DNA from: Vibrio profundi
Lineage (GTDB): Bacteria; Pseudomonadota; Gammaproteobacteria; Enterobacterales; Vibrionaceae
DNA length: 64,000 nt
Assembly: GCF_005281835.1 (NCBI RefSeq)
Contig: NZ_RZIS01000004.1
Span: 62,001-126,000 of the forward strand
Reading direction: 5' to 3'
The notes beneath the pieces were generated by a model. That model worked only from the letters and a program-made list of their open reading frames with translations, searched no databases and had not been told where the DNA came from. The position numbers and the translations under genes were made by a program. Below are positions 47,715 through 57,544 of this stretch, in pieces; the stretch's first letter is position 1, and each line of letters opens with the position of its first letter.

Positions 47715-47808
47715 TTCGAAATATAAGACTCATAGAGTCGTCTTAAAAATATAATAATTGCAGTAAGAAATATGCTGTAAGCAATATGAAGTAAGAGTGA
47801 GAAAAAAT

Positions 47809-48552
47809 ATGTGGAAATGGCTACATCCCTACGCCAAAGCAGAAACTTCCTACCAGTTGGCAGGTAAGCTTCTACCTTGGTTCTCAGTATTGGCCTTATT
47901 GTGCTTATCGGTTGGCACAGTATGGGGGCTAGCTTTTGCTCCTTCTGATTACCAGCAGGGCGATAGTTTCCGAATCATCTACATTCACGTTCCTTCTGCT
48001 ATCTGGTCGATGGGCGTATACATGTCGATGGCAATCGCTGCCTTTATCGGCTTAGTGTGGCAAGTAAGGTTGTCAGACATGGCCGCTCTCGCTATGGCGC
48101 CAATTGGTGCTGTGTTTACTTTTATCGCTCTATTGACGGGTGCGGTTTGGGGTAAACCTATGTGGGGTGCTTGGTGGGTATGGGATGCCCGTTTAACCTC
48201 TGAACTCATTCTTCTATTTTTGTATCTTGGTGTTATCGCGCTTTATCACGCATTCGACGACCAAAAGACTGCGGCGAAAGCAGCAGGTATTTTGGCCATT
48301 GTTGGCGTAATCAATCTACCGATCATTCACTTCTCTGTTGAGTGGTGGAATACACTTCACCAAGGTGCAACGATCACCAAATTCGCGAAGCCATCCATTT
48401 CTAGCGATATGTTATGGCCACTTCTATTAAATATTTTCGGTTTTGCGTTCTTCTTTGGCGCTTTGACTATGGTTCGTTTCAGAAATGAAATCATCAGTAA
48501 AGAAGGTCATCGCCCTTGGGTTCGTAAACTTGCAGCTGAAAAAGCTCAGTGA
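47809..48552 (+). CDS. ccmC: Heme lyase/handling protein CcmC
   Basis: The 247-residue product has six membrane helices and the tryptophan-rich heme-handling WWD domain (WGKPMWGAWWVWDARLTSEL). Conserved His residues flank it (IIYIHVPSAIW and IIHFSVEWWN). CcmC loads heme onto CcmE in the periplasm. ATG at 47809 is preferred over GTG 47797 on family length. It lies 11 bp before ccmD. Confidence 0.95.
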   Translation: MWKWLHPYAKAETSYQLAGKLLPWFSVLALLCLSVGTVWGLAFAPSDYQQGDSFRIIYIHVPSAIWSMGVYMSMAIAAFIGLVWQVRLSDMAALAMAPIGAVFTFIALLTGAVWGKPMWGAWWVWDARLTSELILLFLYLGVIALYHAFDDQKTAAKAAGILAIVGVINLPIIHFSVEWWNTLHQGATITKFAKPSISSDMLWPLLLNIFGFAFFFGALTMVRFRNEIISKEGHRPWVRKLAAEKAQ

Positions 48553-48563
48553 GGTAATTAAAT

Positions 48564-48770
48564 ATGTATTTTGAATCTCTGAGTGATTTCTTTGCTATGG
48601 GAGGTTATGCCTCTTATGTGTGGAGCGCATTTGGAATCACCTATTTGTCGATGTTTATTCTATACATCGTGAGCATTCGTCGTGGCAAAAAATTGCTAAA
48701 TGAAGTACAGGCTAAAATTGATCGCCAAGCGCGAATCGATGCAGCAAAAAATATGGAGAACACTCTATGA
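48564..48770 (+). CDS. ccmD: Heme exporter accessory protein CcmD
   Basis: The 68-residue product has one membrane helix (about 17-38, [21 protein letters not shown]) and a basic cytoplasmic tail with [11 protein letters not shown], the CcmD pattern. It helps release holo-CcmE from the CcmABC complex. It overlaps ccmE by 4 bp (ATGA), showing coupling. Confidence 0.92.
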   Translation: MYFESLSDFFAMGGYASYVWSAFGITYLSMFILYIVSIRRGKKLLNEVQAKIDRQARIDAAKNMENTL

Positions 48771-49252
48771 ATCCAAGACGTAAAAAGAGGCTAGGGATCG
48801 TATTAGCTATCTTTTTGGGTATTAGTGCCACTGTCGGTTTGATGGTTTATGCACTGAATCAGAATATGGACTTGTTCTATACCCCAACTGAATTAGTGAA
48901 CGGTAAACCAGACGGTACTAAGCCTGAAGTCGGACAAAGACTCCGTATTGGTGGCATGGTAGTAGTTGGCTCTGTTAAGCGTGACCAAGAATCACTGCGT
49001 GTGAGTTTCGACCTGGCTGATGTAGGCCCGAAAGTCACTATTTACTACGATGGCATCCTTCCAGATTTGTTCCGTGAAGGTCAAGGCATCGTAGCTCAAG
49101 GCGTACTAAAAGATGCGACAACGATTGAAGCGTTCGAAGTACTTGCAAAACACGATGAAGAATACATGCCAACTGAAGTGGCAGAAGCAATGAAGAAGAC
49201 TCATGAACCATTGCAATATTCTTCTGAGCAAAAAGAAGGAAGCGCGAAATGA
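48767..49252 (+). CDS. ccmE: Periplasmic heme chaperone CcmE
   Basis: The 161-residue product has a basic N-terminus (NPRRKKRL), one membrane anchor and a beta-barrel periplasmic domain. The heme-attaching His129 stands in the HDEEYMP motif. CcmE carries heme covalently from CcmC to CcmF. It overlaps both ccmD and ccmF by 4 bp. Length and motif fit well. Confidence 0.96.
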   Translation: MNPRRKKRLGIVLAIFLGISATVGLMVYALNQNMDLFYTPTELVNGKPDGTKPEVGQRLRIGGMVVVGSVKRDQESLRVSFDLADVGPKVTIYYDGILPDLFREGQGIVAQGVLKDATTIEAFEVLAKHDEEYMPTEVAEAMKKTHEPLQYSSEQKEGSAK

Positions 49253-51225
49253 TCGCTGAGATTGGCCAATTTGCCATGATCCTTTCGCTAGGCTTAGCTT
49301 TGTTGTTGAGCGTGCTGCCGTTATACGGTGCAGCTAAAAACAACACTATGCTAATGAATAGCGCAAGACCACTATCTTGGGGGATGTTCTTATTCCTCGC
49401 TCTGTCGTTTGTTATTTTATGTTATGCATTCTATACCAACGACTTTACCGTCGAATATGTCGCGAATAACTCGAATACGCAGCTTCCTTGGTACTATCGT
49501 ATTACCGCAGTTTGGGGCGCTCATGAAGGCTCACTATTGCTTTGGGTATTGATTCAAGCAGGTTGGACAGTAGCGGTTGCTACGTTTAGCCGTGGTATGC
49601 CTCAAGAATCTGTTGCACGTGTATTGGCTATCATGGGCCTAATCACTGTTGGCTTCTTGCTGTTCATTATCGTGACATCGAACCCGTTCATCCGAACACT
49701 ACCTTTCTTCCCGGTAGATGGTCGTGACTTGAACCCATTGCTTCAAGATCCGGGTTTGATTATTCACCCGCCAATGCTTTACATGGGTTACGTTGGCTTC
49801 TCGGTTGCGTTCTCTTTTGCTATTGCATCTTTGATGTCAGGTCGATTAGATACTGCTTGGGCTCGTTGGTCTCGTCCGTGGACTACCGCTGCATGGTTAT
49901 TCCTAACACTAGGTATCGCTCTAGGTTCATGGTGGGCTTACTATGAACTTGGCTGGGGCGGCTGGTGGTTCTGGGATCCAGTAGAAAACGCGTCATTCAT
50001 GCCTTGGTTGGCAGGTACTGCTCTAATGCACTCTTTAGCTGTGACAGAAAAGCGCGGCACATTTAAGGCGTGGACTGTACTACTAGCAATCTCTGCATTC
50101 TCATTGAGCTTATTAGGTACCTTCCTAGTTCGTTCGGGCATTCTTGTATCTGTTCACGCATTTGCTTCAGATCCAGCGCGCGGCATGTTTATCTTAGGCT
50201 TCTTAGTCTTCGTAATCGGTGGTTCATTACTATTATTCGCAGTTAAAGGTGCGGCGGTCCGCGTACGCGGAAACTTCGACCTTGTTTCTCGTGAAAATGC
50301 ATTGCTAGGTAACAATATCCTTCTTATCGCAGCACTTGTTGTGGTGTTGGTTGGTACGTTATTACCGCTAGTTCATAAACAGATTGGTTTAGGTTCAGTA
50401 TCTATTGGTGCACCGTTCTTCGACATGCTGTTCGCATGGTTGATGATCCCGTTCTCGTTCTTGCTCGGTATCGGTCCACTGATCCGTTGGAAGCGTGACA
50501 ACTTATCTAAGTTGATCAAGCCAATGTTGGTGTCCGGCGCTATTTCATTTGGCCTAGGCGCACTGTTTGTGGTTCTTTTGGCGGAACGCTTTAACACGAT
50601 GGCGTTTATCGGTTGGGTAATGGCGCTATGGATCATTAGCATGCACGGTTTCGAATTGTACGAGCGTGCGACTCACCGTGACACTTTCTTTAAAGGTATT
50701 AAGAAACTACAGCGTAGCCATTGGGCGATGATGTGTGGTCACATCGGTTTAGCGGTAACGGTGATCGGTATTGCAATGGTTCAAAACTACAGTATCGAAC
50801 GTGATGTACGTTTAGCGCCGGGCGAAAGCTTCCAGCTAAACGAATACAACTTCTACTTTGATGGTGTGCGTGACAAAGACGGTCCTAACTACGACGGTTA
50901 CATTGCTGACTTCGAAATAACGAAAGACGGCAAGTACATTAACACGCTTCATGCAGAGAAGCGCTTCTACACAACGGCTAAGTCGATGATGACAGAAGCA
51001 GCAATTGATCGTGGTATCACTCGTGACCTATACATTGCGATGGGTGAGCGTTTAGACGACAACAAGTCTTGGGCTGTACGTATTTACTACAAACCGTTCG
51101 TACGTTGGATTTGGGCTGGTTCATTGATTATGTCGATTGGTGGTGGTTTAGCGATCACAGACCGTCGTTACCGTTTCCGTAAAACTGAAAAAAAGAAGCA
51201 GCAGCTTGAAGAGCAGGAGGCATAA
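49249..51225 (+). CDS. ccmF: Cytochrome c heme lyase subunit CcmF
   Basis: The 658-residue product has many membrane helices and the WWD domain ([18 protein letters not shown]). It also shows family motifs such as [11 protein letters not shown] near the N-terminus and [20 protein letters not shown]. CcmF reduces and transfers heme from CcmE to apocytochrome c, with CcmH and CcmI. ccmG starts at the next base after its stop codon. Length is usual. Confidence 0.97.
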   Translation: MIAEIGQFAMILSLGLALLLSVLPLYGAAKNNTMLMNSARPLSWGMFLFLALSFVILCYAFYTNDFTVEYVANNSNTQLPWYYRITAVWGAHEGSLLLWVLIQAGWTVAVATFSRGMPQESVARVLAIMGLITVGFLLFIIVTSNPFIRTLPFFPVDGRDLNPLLQDPGLIIHPPMLYMGYVGFSVAFSFAIASLMSGRLDTAWARWSRPWTTAAWLFLTLGIALGSWWAYYELGWGGWWFWDPVENASFMPWLAGTALMHSLAVTEKRGTFKAWTVLLAISAFSLSLLGTFLVRSGILVSVHAFASDPARGMFILGFLVFVIGGSLLLFAVKGAAVRVRGNFDLVSRENALLGNNILLIAALVVVLVGTLLPLVHKQIGLGSVSIGAPFFDMLFAWLMIPFSFLLGIGPLIRWKRDNLSKLIKPMLVSGAISFGLGALFVVLLAERFNTMAFIGWVMALWIISMHGFELYERATHRDTFFKGIKKLQRSHWAMMCGHIGLAVTVIGIAMVQNYSIERDVRLAPGESFQLNEYNFYFDGVRDKDGPNYDGYIADFEITKDGKYINTLHAEKRFYTTAKSMMTEAAIDRGITRDLYIAMGERLDDNKSWAVRIYYKPFVRWIWAGSLIMSIGGGLAITDRRYRFRKTEKKKQQLEEQEA

Positions 51226-51777
51226 ATGAACAAAAAAATTCTATTTATTCCGCTGATTGCATTTATGGTGCTAGCAATGGTTTTCGCCACCCAACTGGTT
51301 CGTAACCAAGGTGGCGATGATCCGACTAAACTGGAATCTGTACTGATTGGTAAAACGGTACCAGAGTTTCGTTTAGAAGATTTAGCAGAGCCAGGAAAGT
51401 TATACGATCAGGCTATTTTTAAAGGTGAGCCTTTGCTACTTAACGTTTGGGCAACTTGGTGCCCAACGTGTTACGCAGAGCACTCATACCTAAATAAATT
51501 GGCTGCTGAAGGCGTAAAGATTATCGGCCTTAACTATAAAGATGATCGTAATAAAGCGGTTCAGTGGTTAAACGAGCTTGGTAATCCATACCTTATTAGC
51601 TTGTTTGATGGTGATGGTATGCTAGGGCTTGACCTAGGTGTGTACGGCGCGCCAGAAACGTTTCTTATCGATGCAAATGGTGTCGTTCGCTACCGTCATG
51701 TTGGCGATGTAAACGATAGCAATTGGAATGAAACGCTTGAGCCTATGTATCAAGAGCTGTTAGAGGAGGCGAAATAA
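51226..51777 (+). CDS. ccmG: Thiol:disulfide oxidoreductase CcmG (DsbE)
   Basis: The 183-residue product has an N-terminal membrane anchor (about 5-22) and a thioredoxin fold with active site WCPTC in NVWATWCPTC. The family segment YGAPETFLIDANGVVRYRH follows. It keeps the apocytochrome CXXCH thiols reduced for heme attachment. Its stop and the ccmH start overlap by one base (TAATG). Confidence 0.95.
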   Translation: MNKKILFIPLIAFMVLAMVFATQLVRNQGGDDPTKLESVLIGKTVPEFRLEDLAEPGKLYDQAIFKGEPLLLNVWATWCPTCYAEHSYLNKLAAEGVKIIGLNYKDDRNKAVQWLNELGNPYLISLFDGDGMLGLDLGVYGAPETFLIDANGVVRYRHVGDVNDSNWNETLEPMYQELLEEAK

Positions 51778-52262
51778 TGAAACGTTTCCTACTCGCTTTA
51801 GTCGCAACGTTCGCAGTGTCACTCACTGCGACGGCAGCAATTGAAGTGTATGAATTTGAAACCTTGGATCAAGAGCAGCAGTTCAAAGACCTAAGTAATA
51901 CACTTCGTTGTCCTAAATGTCAGAACAACACTATTGGCGATTCAAATGCTGAGCTTGCTCAGGATCTTCGTCAAAAAGTGTATGAGATGACAAAACAAGG
52001 TCAGTCAGAGCAAGAAATCATTGATTACATGATTGCTCGTTACGGCAACTTTGTTACTTATAATCCGCCTCTGACGATTGCAACCGCCATTCTTTGGGTT
52101 GGCCCGTTTGCAGTCATAATCTTCGGTTTTGGCTTAATTGTATTACGTAGCCGCAAAGGTAAATCGAAAGTGGCTGAGTCTAAAAAAGATTGGGACGCAG
52201 ACAAAGAAGCGCGCCTAAAAGAGTTACTTGAAGAAGAGAACAACGACGGAGACAAAAGATAA
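51777..52262 (+). CDS. ccmH: Cytochrome c maturation protein CcmH (CycL type)
   Basis: The 161-residue product has a signal peptide (cleavage near ATAA, about residue 21), the thiol motif LRCPKCQN and a C-terminal membrane helix (about 97-117). This corresponds to the N-terminal half of E. coli CcmH; the second half is the separate gene ccmI here. It works with CcmG and CcmF in reducing apocytochrome c. It is coupled to ccmI by overlap at its stop. Confidence 0.94.
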   Translation: MKRFLLALVATFAVSLTATAAIEVYEFETLDQEQQFKDLSNTLRCPKCQNNTIGDSNAELAQDLRQKVYEMTKQGQSEQEIIDYMIARYGNFVTYNPPLTIATAILWVGPFAVIIFGFGLIVLRSRKGKSKVAESKKDWDADKEARLKELLEEENNDGDKR

Positions 52263-53476
52263 TGACGCTATTTTGGGTATCTACCATTGTTCTTACTCTT
52301 TTAGCCTGTGCTCTCGTGGCATTGCCGCTTTTAAAACAGAAAGCGAACAATGACGAAGCGTTGCGTGACGAGTTAAATAAAGCGTTCTATAAAGACCGAC
52401 TCACTGAGCTTGAAGAGGAAACCGCGGAAGGTTTGGTCGAAGATCAGCAAGAACTGATTGCTGACTTAAAACAGTCTTTATTAGATGATATTCCGACACA
52501 AGAAAAAGTTCAGCAAACTAAAATGTCGACGATGGGAGTGCTTGTTCCTTCAGTCGCTTTAGTGATAGTTGTGACTTACGGAATGTACGCGAAGTTTGGT
52601 GCTGCAGATAAGGTTCAGCATTGGCAAGAAGTTAGTGCTAACTTACCAGCGCTATCTAAAAAGCTAATGTCACCAGATGGAACAGCGCTTACTGAAGATG
52701 AAATGTCTGATCTAACCTTGGCACTTCGTACTCGTTTACATTACCAGCCGAAAGACTCTACAGGTTGGTTGCTGCTAGGTAGAATTGCGCTAGCAAACCG
52801 TGATGCTGATACGGCTATCGATGCGATGAAAAATGCCTATCGTTTAGAGCCGAAAAACGATGATGTTCAGTTAGGTTACGCTCAAGCACTCATGCTTTCA
52901 CCAGATGAAGCAGATCAAAATGAAGCAAGACTGCAGCTTAGTCGCTTAATTCAGAATGATTACGTCGATCTAAGAGTGTTCTCGTTACTGGCATTTGATG
53001 CGTTTGAACGTCAAGACTACCCTGGTGCTGTTAAGTACTGGAGTATCATGCAGCAAATGATTGGGCCAGAAGATAGCCGCTATGAAATGCTGAGTCGTAG
53101 TATTGAAAGTGCAACCAAGAAGATGGGTAGCAATATCGCAACAGGTAAAAGTGTAGCGGTTACATTGGACCTGGCTGATACAGTAAATGCAGATCCAAAT
53201 TCTGTATTGATTGTTTCAGTGCACGGTGCAGACGGTTCACCGATGCCAATCGCAGCGGCACGTTACCCATTAGGCAGTTTCCCTCGTACTGTAGTACTTG
53301 ATGATGGAAATAGCATGATGGAAGGCCGTAATTTGTCTAGTCTTGAAAGCCTAATGGTGCGCGCAAGACTAGATAGTGACGGTAACGTTGCTACTCGTGA
53401 TGGTGACTGGTATGGCGAAAGTGAAGTCGTTAAATTGGGTGAACCAGTGACGATCAATATCGAGAAACAATACTAG
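52262..53476 (+). CDS. ccmI: Cytochrome c biogenesis TPR protein CcmI (CycH)
   Basis: The 404-residue product has two membrane helices (about 2-22 and 92-112). TPR repeats follow in the middle (GWLLLGRIALANRDADTAIDAMKNAYRLEPKNDD is the clear pair region), with a C-terminal periplasmic beta-rich domain. CcmI binds apocytochrome c and presents it to CcmF-CcmH. It is the last ccm gene and is followed by a terminator. Confidence 0.92.
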   Translation: MTLFWVSTIVLTLLACALVALPLLKQKANNDEALRDELNKAFYKDRLTELEEETAEGLVEDQQELIADLKQSLLDDIPTQEKVQQTKMSTMGVLVPSVALVIVVTYGMYAKFGAADKVQHWQEVSANLPALSKKLMSPDGTALTEDEMSDLTLALRTRLHYQPKDSTGWLLLGRIALANRDADTAIDAMKNAYRLEPKNDDVQLGYAQALMLSPDEADQNEARLQLSRLIQNDYVDLRVFSLLAFDAFERQDYPGAVKYWSIMQQMIGPEDSRYEMLSRSIESATKKMGSNIATGKSVAVTLDLADTVNADPNSVLIVSVHGADGSPMPIAAARYPLGSFPRTVVLDDGNSMMEGRNLSSLESLMVRARLDSDGNVATRDGDWYGESEVVKLGEPVTINIEKQY

Positions 53477-53523
53477 GGCATTCCGATTCTTACCATTTCG
53501 GTATAAACTTGTTACAACGATTG

Positions 53524-53553
53524 AGGCCAGCGATTGCTGGCCTTTCTTTTTAT
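53524..53553 (+). terminator. Terminator of the ccm operon
   Basis: AGGCCAGC-GATT-GCTGGCCT is a perfect 8-bp stem with a 4-nt loop followed by TTCTTTTT. Confidence 0.92.
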
Positions 53554-53578
53554 AAACACTTCTTATGGAAAAGGCCAC

Positions 53579-54370
53579 ATGTCGACACGTGTATTTAGAC
53601 TGACCTATGTGTTATTGCTAGCAAGTTTTGTTGTAGGTTGTTCTAGTGTTCCAGAAAATGAATCTTCCGATGGCGATCTACAAACGTCATCTTCTGAAGT
53701 CGATGAATCTCACCCGAATGACCCGTTCGAGAGTTTTAACCGTGCGATGTGGACGATTAACTACGATTATCTCGATCCTTACTTTGTTCGCCCTGTTTCA
53801 CTTGCTTATGTTGATTACACGCCTGTTCCAGTTCGTACCGGTATTTCCAATTTCTTATCTAACTTAGATGAACCTTCTAGTATGGTGAACAACTTGCTCA
53901 TGGGCAATGGTGAAAAGGCTCTTGATCACTTTAATCGATTTTGGATGAACTCCACGTTTGGTTTGTTAGGCCTCATCGATATCGCTAGCGCCGCTGGGAT
54001 CACTAAGTACGATGATAAGTCCTTCTCTGATGCATTAGGTCATTACGGAGTAGGGAACGGCCCTTACTTTATGGTCCCGGGCTATGGGCCTGTGACAACA
54101 CGTGAAGTCACTGAAACGGTCGATGGTATGTATGTACCTTTATCTTTACTGAATTTCTGGGCAGGTCTTGGCAAGTGGGCATTAGAAGGAATGGAATCAC
54201 GCGCGATGTTGGCTTCGCAAGAGGCGATACTGCATGATTCACCAGATCCATATGCTCTAACACGTGAAATCTACATACAAAGACGTGACTTCAAAGCTGA
54301 AATCGATACAAATGAAGTTGATGAAGCGGAAGAAGATTATTTAGACGAATACCTAGACGAAGACTTCTAG
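53579..54370 (+). CDS. mlaA: Outer-membrane lipid asymmetry lipoprotein MlaA (VacJ)
   Basis: The start at ATG 53579 gives a 263-residue lipoprotein; an upstream in-frame extension overlaps the ccm terminator and is rejected. The signal ends in VVGCSS with lipobox Cys20. The MlaA core includes DPFESFNRAMWTINYDYLDPY and FWMNSTFGLLGLIDIASAAG. The acidic C-terminal tail (DEAEEDYLDEYLDEDF) is beyond the conserved domain. MlaA removes phospholipids from the outer leaflet and passes them to MlaC. It is a single-gene unit between two terminators. Confidence 0.94.
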   Translation: MSTRVFRLTYVLLLASFVVGCSSVPENESSDGDLQTSSSEVDESHPNDPFESFNRAMWTINYDYLDPYFVRPVSLAYVDYTPVPVRTGISNFLSNLDEPSSMVNNLLMGNGEKALDHFNRFWMNSTFGLLGLIDIASAAGITKYDDKSFSDALGHYGVGNGPYFMVPGYGPVTTREVTETVDGMYVPLSLLNFWAGLGKWALEGMESRAMLASQEAILHDSPDPYALTREIYIQRRDFKAEIDTNEVDEAEEDYLDEYLDEDF

Positions 54371-54392
54371 GTAATATTTATCGATGAAAGAG

Positions 54393-54424
54393 AAAAAGCT
54401 TGGTGCATAGCACCAAGCTTTTTT
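54393..54424. terminator. Bidirectional terminator between mlaA and fadL
   Basis: AAAAAGCTTGGTG pairs with CACCAAGCTTTTT around a CATAG loop, with A-tract before and T-tract after. It can end both the plus-strand mlaA and the minus-strand fadL transcripts, which converge here. Confidence 0.93.
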
Positions 54425-54442
54425 GTATATCTAAGATAAAGG

Positions 54443-55705
54443 TTAGAAGCGGTAGTTCGCTTGAATACCTACAAGCCAAATACTGCCTGTTACTTCGCCT
54501 TCAAAGTCGCCACCGAACGGTGCTGAACTTGTGTCGTCTTCTAGCATTTTTGCATCTTTAGCAATGATGTACGTAAAGCCCGCGTCTAACGTTAGCTGTT
54601 CTGACCATTGGTAACCAGCACCAATACTTAGCCAAGTACGATCAGTTTCTGGAATAGTCGCTGTACGGTGCTCTTCGCTTACAGCCGAAGTGTCGTATGC
54701 AATACCAGAGCGTAATGCTAGCTTAGGAGTCATCTGGTAAGTTGTACCAATGGCAAAGCGGTAGTTATCTTCCCAGTTTTCTTCTTTGATTAATACCGAT
54801 GGGTCGCTAGGGAAGTCTGCTACTAGCTTTTCGAAACTACTCCAATCAGTCCAGTTAATACTTGCGTGAATTGCTAGTGTTTCTGTTAATTGGTGAAATG
54901 ACGCAATTTCAGCGGTAGCTGGAAGAGCTAGCTCCATGGAGCCGTCTTTCCTTACGCCTTGAGGCAAAGTGAATCCTGCACCTTCTGCGTAACCTTCTAA
55001 AGTTAGATCAATTTCAGATTTGTAAGTGAAACCTAAACGATGCTCTTCACTAATTTGCCACGCTGTACCTACTTGCCAACCCCAAGCGGTATCATCGCCT
55101 TCCATATATTTCAGGGTGTCGCCTTTACTAATAGCAAGCGGAGCGAAATCTGCTGCAGCTTTAGCCCCGAAGCTACCTTCAGCGATAACGTAGCGGATAC
55201 CGCCACCTATAGATAGGTTATCTTGTACTTGATATGCAGCGTTTAGATTGACTTCTTTACTGATAACGCTGGCTTCATTTCCGTGGTTCGCGCCACCGAA
55301 ATCATCTCCTAAATCCGTTTCCATTCCATAGTTTGTGCCGACAGCTAGGCCTAGAGCAAATTTGTCAGAATATTTATGAGAAATGTAAAGGTTTGGAATC
55401 ACAGCATCGTGCGCAAAATCTTCAGATTTAGTCGCACCTGTACCGGATGTGCCTTCGATATCAATATTCGGATCAACATAGATTGCACCGATAGAAACCT
55501 GAGTGCCTTCAAGGTAAGTCAGCATTGCAGGGTTACGCCATTGAGCGCCAGCATTGTCGGCCATTGCCGCTTCACCTGCGTACGCGCGGCCAAGGCCTGT
55601 TGCTGAATATTCTGCAAGTTGGAAACCAGCGGCATTGGTAGCCGTTGAAGTTGAAAGTAAACCGAAAGCCACTGCGGCTGATAGGAGAGTCTTATTTGTT
55701 TTCAT
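54443..55705 (-). CDS. fadL: Long-chain fatty acid outer-membrane transporter, FadL family (copy 1)
   Basis: The 420-residue product has a signal peptide cleaved near TNAAG (about residue 25). The FadL plug/hatch N-terminus follows (GFQLAEYSATGLGRAYAGEAAMADNAGAQWRNPA), and the beta-barrel ends in an aromatic residue (GIQANYRF). FadL imports long-chain fatty acids or similar hydrophobic compounds. It is paralogous to the next fadL, 306 bp upstream on the same strand, and each has its own promoter region. Substrate cannot be told from sequence. Confidence 0.92.
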   Translation of the reverse strand: MKTNKTLLSAAVAFGLLSTSTATNAAGFQLAEYSATGLGRAYAGEAAMADNAGAQWRNPAMLTYLEGTQVSIGAIYVDPNIDIEGTSGTGATKSEDFAHDAVIPNLYISHKYSDKFALGLAVGTNYGMETDLGDDFGGANHGNEASVISKEVNLNAAYQVQDNLSIGGGIRYVIAEGSFGAKAAADFAPLAISKGDTLKYMEGDDTAWGWQVGTAWQISEEHRLGFTYKSEIDLTLEGYAEGAGFTLPQGVRKDGSMELALPATAEIASFHQLTETLAIHASINWTDWSSFEKLVADFPSDPSVLIKEENWEDNYRFAIGTTYQMTPKLALRSGIAYDTSAVSEEHRTATIPETDRTWLSIGAGYQWSEQLTLDAGFTYIIAKDAKMLEDDTSSAPFGGDFEGEVTGSIWLVGIQANYRF

Positions 55706-55794
55706 TATATTGTTCGCTGAACTATTTAAATTTAGTAGCGAGATTCTACGTTTAGAGTTATTACTTTAAAAATCGAATTCGAATAAAACAGTGT

Positions 55795-55815
55795 TTTAAC
55801 AATTAAATTGTTAAA
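55795..55815. promoter_or_regulatory. 21-bp perfect palindrome upstream of fadL copy 1
   Basis: Arms TTTAACAATT and AATTGTTAAA surround one central base. It lies 90 bp upstream of the fadL start, in the promoter region, so it may be an operator. It does not match the FadR consensus. The 306-bp gap 55706-56011 also holds an inverted repeat CGAACAC-TT-GTGTTCG (55873-55888) and the terminator of the next gene. Confidence 0.45.
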
Positions 55816-55964
55816 TACGATGCTTTTATAGGTAAATTAACTGATTGTTTCATACTTATTGCAAAGTTTCAGCGAACACTTGTGTTCGAAATTATGCGTT
55901 GCGGGCAACATGTGTGCGCCGGAATAGAGAGGTAAAGGGAATGTTTCTTGGATTTTACGTATAG

Positions 55965-55989
55965 AAAAGGGTCGCGAAAGCGACCCTTT
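55965..55989 (-). terminator. Terminator of fadL copy 2
   Basis: On the minus strand AAAGGGTCGC-TTTC-GCGACCCTTT forms a 10-bp perfect stem followed by TCTA. It lies 23 bp after the fadL copy 2 stop. Confidence 0.85.
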
Positions 55990-56011
55990 AAACTGATTTT
56001 CAAAGCTTTTG

Positions 56012-57274
56012 TTAGAAGCTTTGGCTATATTGTAAACCAACCAAAATAGCGTCTGCTTGAGTGGTAGCATTCACACCAGTAGAAATCGACGGACTGATCT
56101 GCGTGCTTTCAGATACCTTCACTTCCTCACCCATTAAATAAGTAAAGCCGAAATCGATATTAGAATCAGAATCAATGTGGTACGTAAAGCCTGCAGATAG
56201 CCACTGACGATCTGAATCCGGTACAGATATTGATGTTAGGTCATCTTGTGCACTTGTGTCATACATGTAACCGGTACGAAGTGTCCACGTATCATTTAGG
56301 TAGTATGTACCACCAATAGCGTAGTGCCAACCATCTTGCCATTGATACTGTTTGTCGTAAACACCTGAAGCTCCACCTACTGGGGATGTAGCCGCATCAA
56401 GGTTTCTGAATTCAATTTGGTCAAAATCACCCCAACCTATCCATTGTACAGAGTAATGTACGGCGAACTTGGTATCTTCAATTTTATGATACCCTGAAAA
56501 CTCTGCCATATCAGGTAGCGGTAATGTAATTTCTTGCCCTTTATCGTCTTCAGCGACCATTTCTGGGCTATAACGATAAGCTAGACCAAAACGGTTATTT
56601 TCATCAAGCTCGTAGACTGTCCCTAGGTTAAACCCGACAGCCCAACCATCAGCTTTATCAACATTTAGTAAGTCGTTGCCACCTAGATTTGCATTCGCTG
56701 TACGTTTCATTGTGCCTTGACCATAGATAAGGTCTAAGCCAGCACCAACGCTCCATTGTTCATTAAGGCGGTATGAGCCAGAAAGGCCAAAATTAATACT
56801 CATTACGTCGGTTAAGCCGCCATATTCGGTTGCAACGTAATCATCTGAAAATTCCGTTTTAGTCCCGAAGTTTGAGTAAGCGTTTATACCCCACGCAAAC
56901 TTGTCATTAACAGGTACAATCAGGTGAATATTAGGAGCTATAGATGTATCACCAACATCGTCAGTGTCTTCAACGGGGAATGTTGCAGTGTTAATGTTGT
57001 ATTCGGCATCTTTCACTTCAATCATTGAAGTGATGCTTTCAAAACCAAGAGAAAGCTCAGTTTTGTCAAATAGTGCCATCGCTGCAGGGTTACGAGCCAT
57101 AACCGATGCGTTATCTGCGATTACTGCATCACCAGCAAAAGCACGGCCGATACCGGTTGCTGATTGTGCGTTAAGTTGGAAGCCTGCTGCCATTGCTTGC
57201 GAAGAGGCTAGTGTCATCGTTGTAATAGTTACTGCTAAAAGAGACTTTTTAAACAGACGCGTTTGGTTAGTCAT
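56012..57274 (-). CDS. fadL: Long-chain fatty acid outer-membrane transporter, FadL family (copy 2)
   Basis: The 420-residue product has a signal peptide cleaved near AMAAG (about residue 30). The FadL hatch follows (GFQLNAQSATGIGRAFAGDAVIADNASVMARNPAAM), and a beta-barrel ends in GLQYSQSF. It has the same length as copy 1 and aligns with it along the hatch, but the loops differ, so the pair is an old duplication. AAGGA precedes the ATG. A FadR-like site lies about 90 bp upstream. It probably imports fatty acids for the fadIJ pathway nearby. Confidence 0.92.
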   Translation of the reverse strand: MTNQTRLFKKSLLAVTITTMTLASSQAMAAGFQLNAQSATGIGRAFAGDAVIADNASVMARNPAAMALFDKTELSLGFESITSMIEVKDAEYNINTATFPVEDTDDVGDTSIAPNIHLIVPVNDKFAWGINAYSNFGTKTEFSDDYVATEYGGLTDVMSINFGLSGSYRLNEQWSVGAGLDLIYGQGTMKRTANANLGGNDLLNVDKADGWAVGFNLGTVYELDENNRFGLAYRYSPEMVAEDDKGQEITLPLPDMAEFSGYHKIEDTKFAVHYSVQWIGWGDFDQIEFRNLDAATSPVGGASGVYDKQYQWQDGWHYAIGGTYYLNDTWTLRTGYMYDTSAQDDLTSISVPDSDRQWLSAGFTYHIDSDSNIDFGFTYLMGEEVKVSESTQISPSISTGVNATTQADAILVGLQYSQSF

Positions 57275-57363
57275 TTATTTATTCCTTTTTATTCCGCCTC
57301 TAAGGGCGATTTATTTGAGCAAATACTCAATGGTGGCTGATCCTATTCGCTAGTATACGATAT

Positions 57364-57380
57364 AGAAATCCGACCACATC
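57364..57380 (-). promoter_or_regulatory. Possible FadR operator of fadL copy 2
   Basis: On the minus strand GATGTGGTCGGATTTCT keeps the TGGTCNGA core of FadR operators but is imperfect in the right half. It would overlap the promoter, with a TATACT -10 candidate just downstream. Confidence 0.35.
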
Positions 57381-57510
57381 CTATTTTGAGTGGAAAATTA
57401 TGAAAATGACGCGTATCTGTCAGGAAAATGATAGGAAATGCTGTTTTTTAGAGTTTTAACTCTAGCGATATTGGCGTGGTGAATGTGAACTTAATGAGCT
57501 ATAGCGTGTC

Positions 57511-57538
57511 CGAGGCTCAATCTGAATATTGAGCCTCG
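57511..57538 (-). terminator. Hairpin after the DUF3379 gene
   Basis: CGAGGCTCAA pairs with TTGAGCCTCG over 10 bp around an 8-nt loop, just downstream of the DUF3379 stop on the minus strand. There is no T-tract on either side, so it is a weak terminator or an RNA-stabilising end. The remaining part of the gap up to 57274 holds the fadL copy 2 promoter region. Confidence 0.5.
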
Positions 57539-57544
57539 GTACGA

